A stretch of 64,000 nucleotides of DNA from Gammaproteobacteria bacterium (GTDB lineage: Bacteria > Pseudomonadota > Gammaproteobacteria > S012-40): NCBI GenBank assembly GCA_029881255.1, contig JAOUMY010000009.1:124001-188000 (forward strand). The letters are read 5' to 3'. The position numbers were made by a program, and so were the translations under genes. Within the stretch, counting starts at the first letter, position 1. The number at the start of each line of letters is the position of its first letter. Positions 39,133 to 51,660 of the stretch are shown here, piece after piece. The notes under the pieces are model-generated. The model ran no database searches. It had not been told where the DNA came from and saw only the letters and a list, made by a program, of their open reading frames with translations.

Positions 39133-41457
39133 TTACCTACGCGATTTCTTTTTTGCTTTGGCAGTGGATTTTTTCCTGCCGGTCTTTTTACGCGCCTTTT
39201 TTTCAGACTTGCCCGGTTTTTCGGACCTATCTGCGTCACGGTGTTTCCCTTGCTTACTCGAAGGAGGCTTTCCTTCCTGTACACGGCTCGCCAGCTCGAA
39301 ATCGATCTTTTTGTCATCCAAATCTACCCGCACTACCCGTACGCGCAATTCATCAGACAATCGATAGATTTTTCGACTACGCTCGCCAACCAGACGATGC
39401 TTGGCAGGATCATAATGATAGTAGTCGTTATCCAGTGCGGTAACATGCACTAAGCCTTCGACAAAGAAATCATTGAGCTGAACGAATAAACCGAAACTCG
39501 TTACCGCTGCAACTTTACCATCAAACTCCTCACCCACTTTGTCTTGCAGGAATTCACATTTCAACCAGTCGAGCGCGTCGCGAGTAGCGTCGTCGGCGCG
39601 TCGTTCAGTCATCGAACAGCCTTCGCCGAGGCGCTCCATTTCTTCAAAGCTGTAATTAAATGCTTTGGCTGATTTGCCCTGAATTAAATGTCTCAATGCG
39701 CGATGTACGAGCAAATCGGGATAACGTCGAATCGGCGACGTAAAGTGCGTATACGCATCATAGGCCAATCCAAAGTGACCGCTATTTTCGGGACAATAGA
39801 CCGCCTGACTCAGGCTTCGTAACAATACTGTTTCTATCATTTGAGCGTCTGGACGCTCGCGAATTTCGCGTATCAACTTGGCATAATGTTTTGGCTCGGG
39901 ATCGTTACCGCCGCCGAGATAGAGCCCAAACTCTCCAAGAAATTCACGCAAATATTCCAGCTTTTCTTCGGTAGGCCCCTGATGTACGCGGAACAGAATG
40001 GGGATTTCGTGTTCTTCCAGATATTCAGCTGCCGCAACATTGGCCGCGACCATGCACTCTTCAATAATTTTATGCGCGTCGTTACGCACGACTGGTACGA
40101 TGCGTTCAATTTTACGATGCTCACCAAACACGATGCGTGTTTCGATGGTATCAAACTCAATGACGCCACGCTTTTCGCGGCGGGAGGCAAACGATTTATA
40201 TAAAGCATATAAATGATCAAGATGTTCGGTGAGATGTTCGTATTGCCGACGAACAGTCATATCACGCTCGACAACCATGGCCGCGACTTCGTTATACGTC
40301 AGTCGCGCATGTGAACGCATAACGCCTTCGAAGAAGCGATAGCTTTTTACTGTTCCGCTGGCAGAGACAATCATTTCACACGCCATACACAAACGGTCGA
40401 CTTGCGGATTCAACGAACACAGTCCATTGGACAATACTTCCGGTAACATCGGAATCACAGTGCCGGGAAAATAGACCGAATTCCCTCTTTGCTGGGCTTC
40501 GAGATCCAGCGCAGAATCGGGTTTTACGTAATGGGAAACATCCGCTATTGCAACTATGAGGCGAAAACCTTTTCCGTGAGGTTCACAAAATACCGCGTCG
40601 TCGAAATCGCGAGAATCTTCACCATCTATCGTGACTAACGGTGTTGCGCGTAAATCTTCGCGACCTTGTTTAGCCGCTTCAGGTACTTCTTTGTTAAAGT
40701 CCTGTATTTCTTTTTTTACGTCATCAGGCCATTCAAAAGGAATCTGATAGGTACGCAGGGCAATATCAACCTCCATGCCCGGTGCCATCTCATCACCCAG
40801 CACTTCGACTATCTTACCTATCGGTGCCGAACGCCAAGTGGGATGCTCGATAATTTGCACGACTACGATCTGACCATCTATGGCACTGGAGCGATTTTCC
40901 GGAGAAATTAAAATATCCTGGTTTATACGCTGATTGCTGGGAGATACGAAACTAACCCCATGCTCCTGCCGATAACGACCGACTATCTGTTCATTTGCCC
41001 TTTCTAACACTTCGACCGGTGCGCCTTCTTTACGCCCTCGCTTGTCTACACCAGCGACACGCGCGACGATTCTGTCGCCGTTAAGAATACCTCGCATACG
41101 TTTAGCAGAAAGAAAAAGGTCTTCACCACCATCGTCAGGCACCAGGAATCCGTAGCCATCACGATGACCTATTACGCGACCACGAATAAGATCCATCTTA
41201 CGGGTAACACCGTAGGCGCCACGGCGATTACGTATCAGTTGTCCATCTCTTTCCATGGCACGCAAACGACGGCGCAGCCCTTCCATTTCATCATCATCAA
41301 CAATGTCAAAATGTGAGGCGATATCACCTAAATGCAAAGGATGCCCAATGTCTTCAAGGATTTGCAGGATAAACTCCCGACTGGGTACAGGCTTTTCATA
41401 TTTTTCGGCCTCTCGGCCGGCGTTTGGGTCGTCAGTGAAACGCTGATTGTTTGACAA
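39133..41457 (-). CDS. rnr: Ribonuclease R
   Basis: 3'-5' exoribonuclease that degrades structured RNA, 774 residues. Domain order: N-terminal HTH-like region (about 25-85), two cold-shock domains, RNB catalytic domain (TIDGEDSRDFDDAVF), S1 domain (about 635-720) and a Lys/Arg-rich tail. The only in-frame start near the N-terminus is a TTG at 41457, with GGGAGATG about 9 bases upstream, so expression may be limited at initiation. The start codon overlaps the -35 box of the divergent tRNA-Leu promoter. Confidence 0.94.
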   Translation of the reverse strand: MSNNQRFTDDPNAGREAEKYEKPVPSREFILQILEDIGHPLHLGDIASHFDIVDDDEMEGLRRRLRAMERDGQLIRNRRGAYGVTRKMDLIRGRVIGHRDGYGFLVPDDGGEDLFLSAKRMRGILNGDRIVARVAGVDKRGRKEGAPVEVLERANEQIVGRYRQEHGVSFVSPSNQRINQDILISPENRSSAIDGQIVVVQIIEHPTWRSAPIGKIVEVLGDEMAPGMEVDIALRTYQIPFEWPDDVKKEIQDFNKEVPEAAKQGREDLRATPLVTIDGEDSRDFDDAVFCEPHGKGFRLIVAIADVSHYVKPDSALDLEAQQRGNSVYFPGTVIPMLPEVLSNGLCSLNPQVDRLCMACEMIVSASGTVKSYRFFEGVMRSHARLTYNEVAAMVVERDMTVRRQYEHLTEHLDHLYALYKSFASRREKRGVIEFDTIETRIVFGEHRKIERIVPVVRNDAHKIIEECMVAANVAAAEYLEEHEIPILFRVHQGPTEEKLEYLREFLGEFGLYLGGGNDPEPKHYAKLIREIRERPDAQMIETVLLRSLSQAVYCPENSGHFGLAYDAYTHFTSPIRRYPDLLVHRALRHLIQGKSAKAFNYSFEEMERLGEGCSMTERRADDATRDALDWLKCEFLQDKVGEEFDGKVAAVTSFGLFVQLNDFFVEGLVHVTALDNDYYHYDPAKHRLVGERSRKIYRLSDELRVRVVRVDLDDKKIDFELASRVQEGKPPSSKQGKHRDADRSEKPGKSEKKARKKTGRKKSTAKAKKKSRR

Positions 41458-41479
41458 AAATTACATCTCCCGGTAGAGT
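41451..41479 (+). promoter_or_regulatory. Sigma-70 promoter of tRNA-Leu
   Basis: TTGACA at 41451-41456 and TAGAGT at 41474-41479 are separated by exactly 17 bases. Transcription would start near 41486, a few bases before the mature tRNA. The -35 box overlaps the first codons of rnr on the other strand. Confidence 0.8.
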
Positions 41480-41492
41480 TCGCTTTCGCTGA

Positions 41493-41579
41493 GCCGAGGT
41501 GGTGAAATTGGTAGACACGCTAGCTTCAGGTGCTAGTGGGGGCAACCCCGTGGAGGTTCGAGTCCTCTCCTCGGCACCA
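41493..41579 (+). tRNA. tRNA-Leu (anticodon CAG)
   Basis: An 87-base tRNA with acceptor GCCGAGG pairing CCTCGGC, discriminator A and an encoded CCA end. The anticodon stem CTAGC/GCTAG holds loop TTCAGGT with anticodon CAG, which reads CUG. The variable arm GGGGGCAACCCC is long, as expected for leucine tRNA, and the T-loop TTCGAGT is normal. Confidence 0.96.
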
Positions 41580-41694
41580 ATTATTCTTTCCAATTGATCA
41601 AATAGATCACCTGCCCACAATGGGCGGGCCATTATTACAGATCCCGTGTATTTTTTCTACGTAAGTGTTTGGAGATAGAGGAAACGAGGCGACG

Positions 41695-42399
41695 TTATGC
41701 CGCCCGTTGAAGTATATCCATTACCTGATCTGGGTCGAAGGGTTTGTAAATACAACCAGTGATTGAGAGTGATCGCAGAGGGTCTATACCCTGTTCACTG
41801 TTTAGTTTTTCTCCTATGAGGAAAATCACCGTTGTACCTGACAATTGATCACGGATGTTTATGTACTCAGCCAATCCGGATATAACAGTGTTGTCTAGTT
41901 CATAAATAATAATATTTGTAGACTGACGGTGAGCATCCAAGGCCTGTTCACCATTTGTAACAATAGCCGCTTTCGCCCCTGATGCACTAATCGCTTGTTT
42001 CAATTGCTCAGCAAAACCAAGCGAGGGATTATCAACCAAAACGATGCCGTGTCGATTTGCCTTAGCCGTTTCCACCACTTTATCAGGTTCACTATTGGAA
42101 CGAAGTACTGCAACGGGATTCCCATTGGAAACTGTCTCAAGCACCTGTTCAATTCGAAATCCAGTCATCAGGATGACTTTAGATTTTGGATAGGTTCTGG
42201 TCAATTGACTAAACAATGTGACCCCGTTGGTGTCTGGTAATTTGATATCAACAAAAGCCAGATCAAATCCTTCGCGCGCCTTTTCCAATGCCATTTTCCC
42301 GTCATAGGCAGCATAGACTTCATAGCCTTCATCATCGAGTATCATCGACAAGCCATCAGCCAGGTCTTCGTTGTCATCCACGACTAACACACGCTTCAT
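41695..42399 (-). CDS. Response regulator with two receiver-like domains, no output domain
   Basis: A 234-residue protein. Residues 3-118 are a receiver with acidic pocket VVDDNED and phospho-acceptor Asp51 (AFVDIKLPDTNG); the usual Lys-Pro at the end is replaced by RSNSEPD. Residues 119-232 form a second receiver-like unit that lacks an acidic pocket and the acceptor Asp but keeps a KPFDPD end. No DNA-binding or enzymatic domain is present, so it probably acts by protein contact. It overlaps the upstream kinase gene by 26 bases and is surely its partner. Confidence 0.85.
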   Translation of the reverse strand: MKRVLVVDDNEDLADGLSMILDDEGYEVYAAYDGKMALEKAREGFDLAFVDIKLPDTNGVTLFSQLTRTYPKSKVILMTGFRIEQVLETVSNGNPVAVLRSNSEPDKVVETAKANRHGIVLVDNPSLGFAEQLKQAISASGAKAAIVTNGEQALDAHRQSTNIIIYELDNTVISGLAEYINIRDQLSGTTVIFLIGEKLNSEQGIDPLRSLSITGCIYKPFDPDQVMDILQRAA

Positions 42400-43939
42400 T
42401 GCTCAGTCCTCCTGTGCTAACACATGTTATAGGTAGCCAAAGCTTTACTGTTGTCCCGCTACCTGCAATAGACTCAATTTCTATACCGCCGCTATGTTGC
42501 TCCATAATCTGCTTAACCGTTGGCATACCCAGGCCTACGCCAAAACCTTTGGTACTATATAGCGGCTCGAAAATCCGTTCGAGAACCTCATCAGTCATAC
42601 CCACGCCGCTGTCTTTTATTTCAATCGCAACGCGTTCAGCTTCCATCTTGGTCTGTATTGAAATCAGTTTTTCATTACTGTTTTTGTTTTCAGCAATCGC
42701 TTGCCAGGCGTTTTCCAGTATATTGACAATGGCTCTTCGCAACCGACCGGTATCGACAACAATGGATTCTGGTCCGGAAAACGTTAGTTTTGCCTTGATA
42801 CCATCTGGAAACAATATTTCACCAATCAAATTCTCGAGCCAAGGTTTAAATAAAGTTTCTTCGCGCTCCAAGGTTGTAATACGTGTAAAGTCGAGCAGTT
42901 CATCTATTATATGATCGCAACGGGCAATATTGCGCTCTATGCGCTGGTAGGCCTGAACCAATTGCTGATCATCGGACAATTTCTTACGAATATAGTAAAG
43001 CGATGGACGGATAGCTCCCAAGGGGTTACGCAGTTCATGACTGACCGTCGCGGTTAATTGCCCTAGTGTTGCGAGTCTTTCACTTCTGACGAGTTCGGCC
43101 TGGGCCTTGTGTAATTCTAATGTTCTTTCCTCGACCAATTCTTCCAAGCGCTCACGGTATAGTCGAAGTTCTTCATCTTTGCGTTTTTGTTCTGTTATGT
43201 CGTAAACCGTTCCAATCATACGAATCGGGTCACCGGCTTCGTTGCGATAAACCTTTCCGCGCTCTTGAACGACTCGTTCTTCACCGGTTCGAATTCGAAC
43301 TATGCGATGCTCAATATGATATTCGACATTCTTATCTGCGACGGCTGCATTTACTGCGTCAACAACTTTCTGTCTATCATCTTCATGTATAGTTTCGAGA
43401 AAGGCTTCATAGGTGGCGCCAAAGCTTTTTGGCGCTTGACCGAAGATACGATAGATCTCATCTGTCCAACTGAGACCTCCATTGATGATGTCCCAGTCCC
43501 AGCTACCAATATGGGCGATTGCTTCCGCCTTGGCATAGGTTTCCTCGCTTCTGGCTAAAGCTGCCTGGATCTTTTTCGTTTCAGAAATATCCATGAACGA
43601 CATCATGATACACATCGGATTTTGTTCGTGATCGAATAGTAGGCTCGCCGCTAATTGAGCACAAAACCGACTTTCGTCATGGCGTATACCACCAACCTCG
43701 CCTATCCAGTGTCCTTCGCCAGGAACCGCTTCCAAGATGGCTTTTAGATCGTCTTTTTGAGAAAGAAAGATTTCAATGTTTTTTTCAATGATGTCCTTGC
43801 AATCATTAAGTCCCCACAACTTGAGAAAGGCGCGATTGACATATCCAATCTTTCCTTCCAAGGTGGTAAAAGCTATGGCATTTACTGAAGCCTCGATTGC
43901 GCGACTTCTGAGACCGGTGTCGTTCAAATGTCTGCCCAC
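42374..43939 (-). CDS. PAS-domain soluble histidine kinase
   Basis: A kinase of about 521 residues without membrane segments. Two PAS domains are seen (about 12-120 and 140-255; IGSWDWDI and YDITEQKRKDEE mark the second and its end). A coiled coil leads to HisKA with His301 in TVSHELRNPLGAI, then an ATPase domain (N-box ILENAWQAIAEN, G-box DSGVGM). I choose GTG 43939, which has AGGAAAG 5 bases upstream; a TTG at 43978 would add 13 residues without a ribosome site. The PAS domains suggest an internal ligand or redox signal. Confidence 0.87.
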   Translation of the reverse strand: MGRHLNDTGLRSRAIEASVNAIAFTTLEGKIGYVNRAFLKLWGLNDCKDIIEKNIEIFLSQKDDLKAILEAVPGEGHWIGEVGGIRHDESRFCAQLAASLLFDHEQNPMCIMMSFMDISETKKIQAALARSEETYAKAEAIAHIGSWDWDIINGGLSWTDEIYRIFGQAPKSFGATYEAFLETIHEDDRQKVVDAVNAAVADKNVEYHIEHRIVRIRTGEERVVQERGKVYRNEAGDPIRMIGTVYDITEQKRKDEELRLYRERLEELVEERTLELHKAQAELVRSERLATLGQLTATVSHELRNPLGAIRPSLYYIRKKLSDDQQLVQAYQRIERNIARCDHIIDELLDFTRITTLEREETLFKPWLENLIGEILFPDGIKAKLTFSGPESIVVDTGRLRRAIVNILENAWQAIAENKNSNEKLISIQTKMEAERVAIEIKDSGVGMTDEVLERIFEPLYSTKGFGVGLGMPTVKQIMEQHSGGIEIESIAGSGTTVKLWLPITCVSTGGLSNEACVSRG

Positions 43940-44060
43940 GATATCTTTCCTATAGCGCTGGTCTAACCTATAGCGCAAAAAATAGGCGATACTGTATACA
44001 CAAACATCCCCACACAGGGGGAATATTACATTTATTTACGTTTGAACAATTGAAATTAGA

Positions 44061-44087
44061 AACGAAATGGCGGCGCAGCGCCGCCAT
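44061..44087 (-). terminator. Terminator after purA
   Basis: ATGGCGGCG and CGCCGCCAT (44067-44087) pair around a 3-base loop. On the minus strand a TTTCGTTTC stretch follows. It lies 7 bases after the purA stop and separates purA from the kinase gene. Confidence 0.75.
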
Positions 44088-44093
44088 CCGATA

Positions 44094-46573
<2,480 letters not shown>

Positions 46574-46600
46574 AACTCAATTCACTCTTATTTCAAACGC

Positions 46601-46627
46601 AAAAAGGCGGTGCGTTTGCGCACCGCC
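46601..46627 (-). terminator. Intrinsic terminator after hflC
   Basis: GGCGGTGCG and CGCACCGCC pair around TTTG (46606-46627), and on the minus strand a run of five T follows. It lies 35 bases after the hflC stop and ends the miaA-hflC run before hisZ. Confidence 0.88.
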
Positions 46628-46661
46628 TGTAGTCATTGCTTTTTCACTCTAAACGCTACGA

Positions 46662-47525
46662 TTACTTACCTGCGTTATTAAAATATTTAAAGAATTCTGC
46701 GTCGGGCTGTATCACGACGAAATCCTGTTTGTCTTTGAACGTCGAACGATAGGCGCTCAAACTGCGATACAAAGCGTAGAATTCACTGTCTTTGTTGTAT
46801 GCATCTGCGTAAATCTTGGCCGCGCTTGCATCACCCTGACCACGAATCTGTTCTGCATCACGATAGGCCTCTGCCAGCAAGATTTCACTCTGTCGGTCTG
46901 CATCCGCACGTATACGTTCTGCTTCCTCCGCACCTCGTGAGCGGAAATCTTTGGCAACACGCGCGCGTTCGGCTTCCATACGTTGATAGACGGAACTACT
47001 GACGTCTCGAGGAAGGTCAATACGCTTGATACGCACATCGACGATTTCGATACCGAATTCACTTGCCTGCTTGGCGGCATTTACCAATATGCTGTTCATA
47101 ATCTGTGAACGCTCACCGGACACCGCTTCCTGGATAGTTCGCTTACCGAACTCGTTACGCAGACCGTCTTTGATAATTTGCGAAATTCGATTCGATGCTC
47201 TGCGCTCATCACCACCCATGGATTTATAATATTGCGCGACGTCGTTGACACGCCATTTGATAAACGAGTCTACAGTGACGTTTTTCTTTTCACTGGTGAG
47301 ATACTCTTCTGGACGAGCATCTACTGTCAGTACACGCGAGTCGAATTTACGAACGTTATTCACAATCGGAATCTTGAAATGTATGCCTGGCGCAAACTGA
47401 TCATCAACGATTTCACCCAGGCGAAACATGATCGCCTTTTCCTTTTCGTTTACGATGAATACCGAAAATGAAGCCACCAGCACAACAATCGCCAAAACAA
47501 CACCTAAGGACTTAACACCACTCAT
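46662..47525 (-). CDS. hflC: HflC, SPFH-domain regulator of FtsH
   Basis: A 287-residue protein with an N-terminal membrane anchor (about 7-25) and a periplasmic SPFH/band-7 domain (EKEKAIMFRLGEI and DVRIKRIDLP). A helical region with alternating charges follows. With HflK it forms a large complex around the FtsH protease. It starts 2 bases after hflK. Confidence 0.95.
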   Translation of the reverse strand: MSGVKSLGVVLAIVVLVASFSVFIVNEKEKAIMFRLGEIVDDQFAPGIHFKIPIVNNVRKFDSRVLTVDARPEEYLTSEKKNVTVDSFIKWRVNDVAQYYKSMGGDERRASNRISQIIKDGLRNEFGKRTIQEAVSGERSQIMNSILVNAAKQASEFGIEIVDVRIKRIDLPRDVSSSVYQRMEAERARVAKDFRSRGAEEAERIRADADRQSEILLAEAYRDAEQIRGQGDASAAKIYADAYNKDSEFYALYRSLSAYRSTFKDKQDFVVIQPDAEFFKYFNNAGK

Positions 47526-47527
47526 AA

Positions 47528-48730
47528 CTATCGTCCTCCTCTACCGCGTGAGTTATCGCGATTGCGACTCTCGGGCAATACCCGTCTAATCCCCTCTTCG
47601 GTGATTTCGGGGAGATTCATAGGAACAGCTGTCGGAGACGACGCGCCTTGCGGCATCAAACGATCCAGTGGCAGATACATCAGATTATTACCACCTTTGA
47701 CGTCTATCATCACTTTGGTTGTGCTGCTCAGCACCGACTCCATGGTCTCAAGATAGAGACGTTGGCGTGTTACCTTTGGCGCCTTTTTGTATTCTGTCAG
47801 CATTTGTTCGAAGCGCTGAGATTCACCTTCGGCCTGCGCCACGATTCGTGCCTTATAACCGCTGGCCTGCTCCAGTTCACGGGCAGCCTTACCACGTGCA
47901 CGGGGAATAGTGTCATTAGAATAGGCTTCTGCTTCGTTGATCAATCGTTGTTGATCCTCGCGCGCCTTGATAGCGTCCTCGAACGCGCCTCTCACCTCTT
48001 GCGGTGGTTGCGCGCTCTGGAGATTTACACCGATGACTTCAAGACCAGTACCATAGCGATCCAGCTGTTCCTGGATTAATTGTTCGGTACGATCAGCGAT
48101 GTCACTCTGTCCTTCGGTGAGAACGAAGTCCATCTTGCTCTTACCCACCGCTTCACGGATGGCACTCTCGGTCGCCTGACGCAAGGTCGCATCCGGATCA
48201 CGTACCATGAACAGATAGTCCTTGGCATCCTTCACCCGATACTGCACCGCGAACTTGATATCAACGATATTTTCATCCTGGGTCAGCATCAAGGCTTCCT
48301 GAGGAACGCTTGCGGCTTCGCGCGCTGAAGATTGGCGGTAACCAACTTCGACATTCCGGTTCTGATCAACATCCACGATTTCAACGGACTCGACAGGATA
48401 AGGGATATGCCAGTGTGGTCCGGGTTGTGAGGTATCCACATACTGACCGAATCGGGTCACTACGCCGCGCTCCGCCGGTTCAACAATGTATATACCTGAT
48501 AGCCCCCAGACGATGACAACGACGACGAGAATAAGTCCGATAGCCCCAGACCCAGGAGCGCCGCTCCCGCTGTCACCACCACCAGTGCTCTTGCCGCCAA
48601 AGATACCGCCAAGCTTGTTTTGAAATTTCTTCAAAACCTCATCGAGGTCGGGAGGGCCTTGGTTCTTGCCACCACCCGAATTACCCCAAGGGTCTTTATT
48701 ACCGGAACCGCCAGGTTCGTTCCAGGCCAT
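47528..48730 (-). CDS. hflK: HflK, SPFH-domain regulator of FtsH
   Basis: A 400-residue partner of HflC. The N-terminus is Gly/Asn/Pro-rich and cytoplasmic (PGGSGNKDPWGNSGGG). One membrane helix follows (about 65-85; GLILVVVVIVWGLSG), then an SPFH domain and a helical tail ending in an Arg/Gly-rich stretch. It lies 53 bases after hflX. Confidence 0.95.
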   Translation of the reverse strand: MAWNEPGGSGNKDPWGNSGGGKNQGPPDLDEVLKKFQNKLGGIFGGKSTGGGDSGSGAPGSGAIGLILVVVVIVWGLSGIYIVEPAERGVVTRFGQYVDTSQPGPHWHIPYPVESVEIVDVDQNRNVEVGYRQSSAREAASVPQEALMLTQDENIVDIKFAVQYRVKDAKDYLFMVRDPDATLRQATESAIREAVGKSKMDFVLTEGQSDIADRTEQLIQEQLDRYGTGLEVIGVNLQSAQPPQEVRGAFEDAIKAREDQQRLINEAEAYSNDTIPRARGKAARELEQASGYKARIVAQAEGESQRFEQMLTEYKKAPKVTRQRLYLETMESVLSSTTKVMIDVKGGNNLMYLPLDRLMPQGASSPTAVPMNLPEITEEGIRRVLPESRNRDNSRGRGGR

Positions 48731-48783
48731 AAGAGTCTTACCTTTTTTGCTATGAATTCAATAAAAACGTTAGCCCACGAATT

Positions 48784-50103
48784 TTAGGGGGCTTGGTCCA
48801 CGCCCGCAAGTAATTGCCCGTTTTTTGGCAAAATTTTTTCAAATTGATGGCCAAATCGCTTTTCCAGCCCTTCGAGCGTGCTGCGCTGTATGCTAACCTC
48901 CAACAAAAACCCACCATCCTGCGGGTCTTTTTCATTGACAACCACACCTAATTCAAAGAATTCCGCTCTTGCGCGAGCATCTTGCGGCGCGAGCTTAATC
49001 CAACAGTGGATAAACTCTTTGCCAAAATAACGTTTCAACGCATCAATCAAGAGTTCAACGCCGGAACCATTTACAGCGGAGAGCCAGATTCGACGTGGTA
49101 CTCCGGACTCATCTGATTCGGTTGCGGGCGCCTTGTCTTCAATCAAATCAATCTTGTTGAAAACCTCGATCTGCGGCACGTTTTCGGCCCCCACTTCCTT
49201 CAATACCTCGTTGACCTGCTCGATTCGCTGGTCGCGATCAGGATCTGCCGCATCAATAATATGTAACAACAGGTGCGCCTGACGCGTTTCTTCAAGCGTT
49301 GAACGAAACGCCGCCACCAGATCATGGGGCAAGTTTCTTACGAATCCAACAGTATCCGCGAGCACAACTGGACCGGCGTCAGCAATATCCACACGACGTA
49401 TGGTTGGGTCCAGCGTAGCGAACAACTGATCTGCTGCATACACCTCAGATTCCGTCAGATAGTTAAACAGCGTTGACTTGCCTGCATTGGTATATCCGAC
49501 TAAGGAAACGGTCGGTATGGCGGCGCGGGCACGGGAACGTCGTCCTTGCTCGCGCTGCTTAAGCACCTTATCCAGGCGCTTGTTGATTTGTTTGATGCGA
49601 TTACCGAGTAGACGGCGGTCGGTTTCCAACTGCGTCTCACCTGGACCTCGCAATCCAATACCACCTTTTTGGCGCTCCAGGTGGGTCCAGCCTCTGACCA
49701 GTCGTGTCGACAAGTGTTTGAGCTGCGCGAGTTCGACTTGCAGCTTCCCCTCGAACGATCGTGCGCGTTGGGCAAAAATATCCAGTATCAAACCGGTTCT
49801 ATCCAGAACTCGGCATTGAAACAGGTGTTCGAGATTTCTTTCCTGGGCAGGTGATAGTTCGTGATCGAAGATCACCAATTCAGCATCACATTGCAACACA
49901 CGCTGATGTATCTCTTCCGCCTTGCCCGAACCGACAAAATACTTGGGATCGGGACGAGGCCGGTTACCGGTGATCAAGTCAATAACTTCGGCGCCCGCAG
50001 AACTTGCAAGCTCGCGAAATTCATCCTCGTCACCGCTCTCAAATCCCTGAATACTGATATGAACCAGAACGGCACGCTCACCACCCTGGGGACGCTCAAA
50101 CAA
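48784..50103 (-). CDS. hflX: Ribosome-associated GTPase HflX
   Basis: GTPase that splits stalled or heat-damaged ribosomes. The 439 residues have an N-terminal HflX domain, a linker with GLRGPGETQLE, and a GTPase domain with G1 GYTNAGKST (Lys209), DTVGFV and NKID. The start is a TTG at 50103: an in-frame TGA lies two codons upstream, and GGGGGTG sits at good spacing. It lies 52 bases after hfq. Confidence 0.94.
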   Translation of the reverse strand: MFERPQGGERAVLVHISIQGFESGDEDEFRELASSAGAEVIDLITGNRPRPDPKYFVGSGKAEEIHQRVLQCDAELVIFDHELSPAQERNLEHLFQCRVLDRTGLILDIFAQRARSFEGKLQVELAQLKHLSTRLVRGWTHLERQKGGIGLRGPGETQLETDRRLLGNRIKQINKRLDKVLKQREQGRRSRARAAIPTVSLVGYTNAGKSTLFNYLTESEVYAADQLFATLDPTIRRVDIADAGPVVLADTVGFVRNLPHDLVAAFRSTLEETRQAHLLLHIIDAADPDRDQRIEQVNEVLKEVGAENVPQIEVFNKIDLIEDKAPATESDESGVPRRIWLSAVNGSGVELLIDALKRYFGKEFIHCWIKLAPQDARARAEFFELGVVVNEKDPQDGGFLLEVSIQRSTLEGLEKRFGHQFEKILPKNGQLLAGVDQAP

Positions 50104-50155
50104 CGCTCACCCCCAAGGTGAATGAATCTTGACGATTGGAAAAAAAACGAATTGG

Positions 50156-50404
50156 CTAGTTGCCGGAATCAGATCCGCCTTCCTCTGAAGTGGCCAACCT
50201 GATGTTGCGCGCAGGCACAACAGTGGAAATGGCGTGCTTGTAAACCATCTGATTCACGCTATTCTTTAGCAGCACCACAAATTGATCAAAGGAATCGATT
50301 TGGCCCTGCAGCTTTATACCATTCACCAGGTATATTGAAACCGGGACTTTTTCTTTACGCAGAGTATTTAAAAAAGGGTCTTGTAGGCTTTGCCCTTTTG
50401 ACAT
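50156..50404 (-). CDS. hfq: RNA chaperone Hfq
   Basis: An 82-residue Sm-like protein that pairs small RNAs with mRNAs. The proximal-face motif [24 protein letters not shown] and Sm2 motif [11 protein letters not shown] are intact (the first counted here in two parts: [11 protein letters not shown] and [13 protein letters not shown]). The short acidic C-terminal tail (EEGGSDSGN) is typical. About 217 bases separate it from miaA, room for its own promoter. Confidence 0.97.
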   Translation of the reverse strand: MSKGQSLQDPFLNTLRKEKVPVSIYLVNGIKLQGQIDSFDQFVVLLKNSVNQMVYKHAISTVVPARNIRLATSEEGGSDSGN

Positions 50405-50621
50405 GTCGCTTCTCCTTACGAGTTTCTTTTTTAAATCTTCCCAAACATCAGTTCGGGTTGAATGTTTTCCGAGGTATAAAACGTAACCTCTAATTTTTCA
50501 GGAAAATCCCCAAAAAGCACCAAACGCACGAAATCATACACACAACATAAAATCGAAACTACTGAAATTTCATAAGCGCCGGTTAATATTATATACATTT
50601 GTCCGAAAATAAAGTGATTTT

Positions 50622-51551
50622 TTAAATTTCAGCCACTTTTTTTATGCTTTGCCAAATTTTATCGGTTAGCAATGTTTGTTCCGTATCGAACCAAACTAAA
50701 TTGTCTTCACTGCGCATCCATGTGAGTTGTCTCTTGGCGAGCTGTCGTGTCGCAACGACTCCTTTTTGTCGCATTGTGTCATAGTCATATTCACCTTCGA
50801 GGTATTGCCACACCTGTCTATACCCTACACAACGCATGGAAGGGAGACCGAGATGCAGGTCTGTGCGCGATTTGAGTGCACGCACTTCCTCGACGAAACC
50901 GTTATCGAGCATTTGATCAAATCGTGTTTCGATACGTTGGTGTAAAATCGCACGCTCAGTTGGTGCAATTCCGATTTTGACAAACTGATAGGGAAATCCA
51001 TTCTTGGTTTGCTCTGCCCAAAGCTCGCTCATGGGCCGCCCCGTCAGGCGAAAAATTTCCAGCGCACGCATAATGCGTTGTGGATCATTTGCATCTATGC
51101 GTTGGGCAGAGACAGGATCTACCTCAGACAATTGTCGATGTAGACTGACCACACCTATAGCAGAAAGTTCTTTTTCCAATTCAGAGCGAATTTCTTCGTT
51201 GGCCGATGGCAAAGCCGACAGCCCCTGTTCAAGTGCGCGGAAATACAACATGGTGCCGCCAACTAACAAGGGCATCTTGCCCCGCCCTCGTATTTCTTCG
51301 ATCAAACGCTGCGCGTCGGCTCGAAATTCGGCAGCAGAATAGGCCTCGGCCGGGTTCAGGATATCGATGAGATGATGGGGAACGGTGCTTAGTTCGTCCG
51401 CAGAGGGTTTGGAAGTGCCGATGTCCATGCCGCGATATACCAGGGCGGAATCAACACTGATAATTTCACACGCCATACGTTCGGCCAATGCGAGCGCCAG
51501 CGCAGTCTTTCCGGCCGCCGTCGGCCCCATGATGAAAATAGCTTCAAGCAT
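50622..51551 (-). CDS. miaA: tRNA dimethylallyltransferase MiaA
   Basis: Adds the dimethylallyl group to A37 of tRNAs reading UNN codons. The 309 residues start with the P-loop [11 protein letters not shown], followed by [16 protein letters not shown] and the substrate motif [11 protein letters not shown]. In most relatives mutL precedes miaA on the same strand; here the upstream side is occupied by a small plus-strand gene and the island, so synteny breaks at this point. Confidence 0.96.
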   Translation of the reverse strand: MLEAIFIMGPTAAGKTALALALAERMACEIISVDSALVYRGMDIGTSKPSADELSTVPHHLIDILNPAEAYSAAEFRADAQRLIEEIRGRGKMPLLVGGTMLYFRALEQGLSALPSANEEIRSELEKELSAIGVVSLHRQLSEVDPVSAQRIDANDPQRIMRALEIFRLTGRPMSELWAEQTKNGFPYQFVKIGIAPTERAILHQRIETRFDQMLDNGFVEEVRALKSRTDLHLGLPSMRCVGYRQVWQYLEGEYDYDTMRQKGVVATRQLAKRQLTWMRSEDNLVWFDTEQTLLTDKIWQSIKKVAEI

Positions 51552-51660
51552 GTCTCTAGATTATTGCTTTCCTGCTAACGCTACAGTTGCCATATACATT
51601 ATACGGGTATATGATAAAAACCTTGTAAAATCAATACAAAACCTTCGAAAATACTCAGAT

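Noticed and set aside
46662-48730. HflK/HflC as a phage-defence SPFH pair
   Set aside because: Conserved position after hfq-hflX and normal architecture make these the housekeeping FtsH regulators.
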